Below are positions 35,266 through 37,755 of a DNA stretch of 37,755 bases, piece by piece. The translations under genes were made by a program, and so were the position numbers. Under the pieces are notes generated by a model. That model did no database searches. It was not told where the DNA came from and was given only the letters and a program-made list of their open reading frames with translations. This DNA comes from CADCTM01 sp049671305 (GTDB lineage: Bacteria; Cyanobacteriota; Cyanobacteriia; Cyanobacteriales; Coleofasciculaceae): positions 1-37,755 of the forward strand of contig JBATUR010000016.1 of NCBI GenBank assembly GCA_049671305.1, written 5' to 3'. Every line of letters starts with the position of its first letter. Positions within the stretch are counted from its first letter, which is position 1.

Positions 35266-35456
35266 TTTTTCTGTATCCAAATTATCAACACTGATAACAC
35301 TATTGTGAAGGCATCAGCAGCTTTATGTTAACTTTTGCGACAGAAATACTGAAAAAATCACAATCTTAGGGTGTGGATAGCACTACCTCTAAGTTTGGCA
35401 GTCAGAATAAGAATTTCTCTACACTAAAAATTAAGACCTAATTCAGGATAAGTACC

Positions 35457-36050
35457 ATGATTCGCACCAAAAATGTCGCTATCTTAATATTTAATGACGT
35501 AGAAGTATTAGATTTTTGCGGTCCTTTTGAGGTATTTTCTGTTACTCACGAAATTCATAGCCTCAAGCCATTTAATGTTTATACAGTGGCTGAAGAAGAT
35601 AAACCTGTAATTGCCAGAAATAACTTAAGCGTTAATCCGAGATATACAATTCATAATTGTCCTAAGCCTGATATTTTAATAGTTCCAGGAGGACAAGGAA
35701 CCCGTAAGGAAATGAATAATCCGGTTTTAATTAATTGGCTCAAAGAGTCATTTGAACAAGTAGAATTATTGCTTTCCGTTTGTACAGGCTCTTTGATTTT
35801 AGCAAAAGCCGGACTACTAGACGGATTGAGCGCCACAACTCATCATAGCGCTTTAGATCAGCTCAAAAAAACGGCTCCCAAGACAACAATAGTTAAAGAT
35901 CAACGCTTTGTTGATAATGGCAAGATTATTACATCAGCCGGAATATCAGCCGGAATTGATATGTCTTTCTATGTAGTGGAGAAGTTATTGGATAAAAACG
36001 CCGTTGTCGCTACTTCTAAACAGATGGAATATAACTTAAACATTGGTTAA
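35457..36050 (+). CDS. DJ-1/PfpI-family protein (class I glutamine amidotransferase-like)
   Basis: 197 residues. It begins KNVAILIFNDVEVLDFCGPFEVF, with the conserved Glu of the nucleophile pocket, then ILIVPGGQGTR, and the nucleophile elbow Cys in LLSVCTGSLILAKAGLLDG with a downstream His in SATTHHSALDQL. The pattern is closest to the isonitrile-hydratase/AraC-N-terminal group rather than PfpI proteases, and the length fits a stand-alone protein, with no C-terminal DNA-binding domain. The reaction is undetermined. ATG 35457. Confidence 0.92.
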   Translation: MIRTKNVAILIFNDVEVLDFCGPFEVFSVTHEIHSLKPFNVYTVAEEDKPVIARNNLSVNPRYTIHNCPKPDILIVPGGQGTRKEMNNPVLINWLKESFEQVELLLSVCTGSLILAKAGLLDGLSATTHHSALDQLKKTAPKTTIVKDQRFVDNGKIITSAGISAGIDMSFYVVEKLLDKNAVVATSKQMEYNLNIG

Positions 36051-36061
36051 TATTTTGCTCT

Positions 36062-36130
36062 AAAAAAGGGTTTGTAATTTTTTATTTGACAGTGGTGCTG
36101 TGGAAAATTAAGAGATTCATACCCTTTTTT
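36062..36130 (+). terminator. Perfect 10-bp inverted repeat after the DJ-1/PfpI gene
   Basis: AAAAAAGGGT (36062-36071) is exactly complementary to ACCCTTTTTT (36121-36130), around a 49-base loop. It starts 12 bp after the stop codon and ends in a T-run, so termination is plausible although the loop is long. Confidence 0.4.
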
Positions 36131-36279
36131 GCCCCAGCAGATAATGATATTTAAAGGTGCGGTGGGTATTAAATACGATTTTATAGCGGTTTTCAACTGA
36201 ATTAGATAAGTCCTGAAAGTGCAGAAATATAGAATAATGAGTAAATCAGCCTCTGGTTAAATGTAAGGGAATTATTCTT

Positions 36280-37755
36280 GTGGAGCAGCGTTTGTATCGC
36301 TTGGGCTTGGTAACAGCAACTGTGTTCGTGTCTCTAACTTCAACAATTAAACTGCCTGGAACTCCTTTTGATTGGGTGTTATCAGCACAGGCACAAACGA
36401 ATCAAGACAGAAATAACGAAGCCTTGCGACTGATGAAGGCTGCTGTTGGACAGTTCAATGCAGGAAAGTTTCGAGAAGCATTGCAAACACTTGAACAAGC
36501 TTTAGTTATTGTCAAAGAAATAGGTGATTCGCCTAACGGTGACAGCTTCGCTTCACGTCAAATCGAAGGCATAATTATCAATAATATTGGGGAAATTTAC
36601 CGCAATATTGGACAGTATCCCCAGGCATTGAAATACCAACAGCAGGCATTAGTTATTAGGAGAGAAGTTGGTGACAAAAGGGGGGAGGGGAGTAGTCTCA
36701 ATAATATTGGGCTAGTCTACGATAATCTGGGACAGTATCCTCAAGCTTTGCAATACTTTGAACAAGCTTTGGTTGTGCAAAAAGAAATAGGGGATAAGGC
36801 AACACAAGGAAGTACTCTCAATAATATTGGAGAAGTTTATCGTAAACTAAGACAGTATCCTAATGCCTTGAAATACTTTGAGCAATCTTTGATAATTCTT
36901 AAAGAGATCGGCAACAAAAATAAAGAAGGTAGAACTCTCAATAATATTGGGATGGTCTACGATGATTTAGGAAAGTATCCCCAGGCTTTGCAATACTTTG
37001 AGCAAGCTCTAGTTATCGAAAGAGAGATAAATGACAAGGCGGGGGAAGGAACTACTCTTAACAATATTGGGTTAGTTCACAACAAATTAGGAGAGTATCC
37101 TGATGCTTTGAAATACTATTTTCCAGCTTTGGTGATCAGCAAAGAAGTTGGCAACAAGGCAATGGAAGGAAAAACTCTTAACAATATTGGAGTAGCTTAT
37201 TACAATTTAAGACAGTATTCTGATGCCGAAAAAACTCTATTTGCTGCCATTGAAGTCTGGGAGTCTCTACGTCCTGGCTTATCTGATGCCTCAAAAATAT
37301 CTATCTTTGAAATACAAGCACCTTCTTACCGTCTTCTGCAACAGAGTCTTGTTGCCCAGAATAAAACTAACATAGCATTAGAAATTGCCGAACGAGGAAG
37401 AGCCAGAGCCTTTGTTGAATTATTAGCACAACGTCAATCTGCTAATCCCAATAATCAACTAACAGTAAAACCTCCAACAATTGAAGAAATTAAACTTATT
37501 GCCAAAACTCAAAACGCCACATTAGTGCAGTATTCGATTGTTAATGATACCTTCAAAAACCAAGAAAAAGAAGAAGTGCGTCAATCAGCACTCTACATTT
37601 GGGTAGTCAAACCGACAGGTGAAGTTGTATTTAAACAAGTTGACCTCAAATCCTTAAAAACACCAATAGCAGACCTTGTTACTATTAGCCGTGATGCTAT
37701 GGGTGTTAGAGGTAGAGGTCTTGGCGTGTTATCAAGAGATGATGCCCCAAATCAA
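36280..37755 (+). CDS. Exported TPR protein of the CHAT type, C-terminus beyond window
   Basis: At least 492 residues, open to the right edge. The start is GTG 36280 with AAGGGA 9 bases upstream. Residues 1-42 are a signal peptide (LVTATVFVSLTSTI; probable cut after AQA near residue 42). Residues about 45-330 are TPRs on an exact 40-residue period (repeated NNIG; ALQYFEQAL). Then comes the connector found before CHAT domains (ALEIAERGRARAFVELLAQR) and its first strands (ATLVQYSIV, LYIWVVKPTGEVVF). The catalytic part is outside the window. Unlike the CHAT protein at 28.4-31.3 kb it is exported. The first TPR junction has a 27-bp insertion (36523-36555 region). Confidence 0.9.
   Translation, partial: MEQRLYRLGLVTATVFVSLTSTIKLPGTPFDWVLSAQAQTNQDRNNEALRLMKAAVGQFNAGKFREALQTLEQALVIVKEIGDSPNGDSFASRQIEGIIINNIGEIYRNIGQYPQALKYQQQALVIRREVGDKRGEGSSLNNIGLVYDNLGQYPQALQYFEQALVVQKEIGDKATQGSTLNNIGEVYRKLRQYPNALKYFEQSLIILKEIGNKNKEGRTLNNIGMVYDDLGKYPQALQYFEQALVIEREINDKAGEGTTLNNIGLVHNKLGEYPDALKYYFPALVISKEVGNKAMEGKTLNNIGVAYYNLRQYSDAEKTLFAAIEVWESLRPGLSDASKISIFEIQAPSYRLLQQSLVAQNKTNIALEIAERGRARAFVELLAQRQSANPNNQLTVKPPTIEEIKLIAKTQNATLVQYSIVNDTFKNQEKEEVRQSALYIWVVKPTGEVVFKQVDLKSLKTPIADLVTISRDAMGVRGRGLGVLSRDDAPNQ
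36581..37190 (+). repeat. 120-bp tandem repeat inside the exported TPR gene
   Basis: ATAATATTGG (or ACAATATTGG) recurs at 36581, 36701, 36821, 36941, 37061 and 37181, each 120 bp apart, matching a 40-codon TPR unit with NNIG at its centre. Confidence 0.9.

Noticed and set aside
1..37755. tRNA or rRNA genes
   Set aside because: I saw no T-loop (GGTTCGAATCC-like) plus acceptor pairing and no rRNA-like sequence on either strand; a covariance search would settle it.

Overview
The window comes from a cyanobacterial chromosome, most likely a filamentous species, though I cannot name the genus. The evidence is about 27 copies of the HIP1 octamer GCGATCGC, cyanobacteria-typical families (DUF3370, CAAD/CURT1-type membrane protein, SLH-domain protein, multi-repeat TPR-CHAT proteins, Uma2 nuclease), an AT-rich intergenic background and frequent non-ATG starts. 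I see no rRNA, tRNA, CRISPR array or prophage core.

Region by region. 1-2.1 kb: the start of an alpha/beta-hydrolase gene that runs off the left edge, and two tandem paralogous small genes of unknown function. 2.2-4.6 kb: a polar amino-acid ABC transporter, with the ATPase divergent from the binding protein and permease. 4.8-8.8 kb: a signalling pair, a hybrid histidine kinase followed downstream by a response regulator with a class III nucleotide cyclase output. 9.0-13.8 kb: four plus-strand genes: a conserved protein with helix-turn-helix-like C-terminus, a PilB/GspE-like protein lacking the ATPase core, a thioredoxin-like [2Fe-2S] protein and an SLH protein. 13.9-19.5 kb, minus strand: a CAAD/CURT1 protein, a tandem PTPS/QueD-type enzyme, a J-domain protein and two DUF3370 paralogues. 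20.1-22.0 kb: a small exported protein, a 1 kb gene-free stretch with an orphan terminator, and a zinc-ribbon membrane protein. 22.1-25.5 kb, minus strand: cdsA, cbiT and an Orn/Lys/Arg decarboxylase. 25.6-27.4 kb, plus strand: a proline-rich small ORF, ychF and a four-helix membrane protein, closed by a terminator.

27.5-33.5 kb looks like accessory DNA. A translationally coupled small gene pair (resembling DUF6888/DUF6887, the second protein extended by a coiled linker, a UBA-like helical stretch and a hydrophobic tail) runs tail-to-tail, with a 14-bp overlap, into a 948-aa TPR-CHAT protease-like gene built on an exact 138-bp period. Upstream of the CHAT gene are a REP-like palindrome, a RAYT (Y1/HUH) transposase that carries a second copy of that palindrome inside its own reading frame, a Uma2 nuclease and an ABC-2 permease without its ATPase. 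33.6-37.8 kb holds a small unknown gene, an M20 amidohydrolase, a DJ-1/PfpI protein, and an exported TPR protein of the CHAT type that runs off the right edge.

The most interesting part is 27.5-32 kb: a candidate two-component small-protein module convergent with a CHAT protease and beside an active-looking REP/RAYT pair. A conflict or programmed-death role is inference only; the sequence shows the architecture, not the function.
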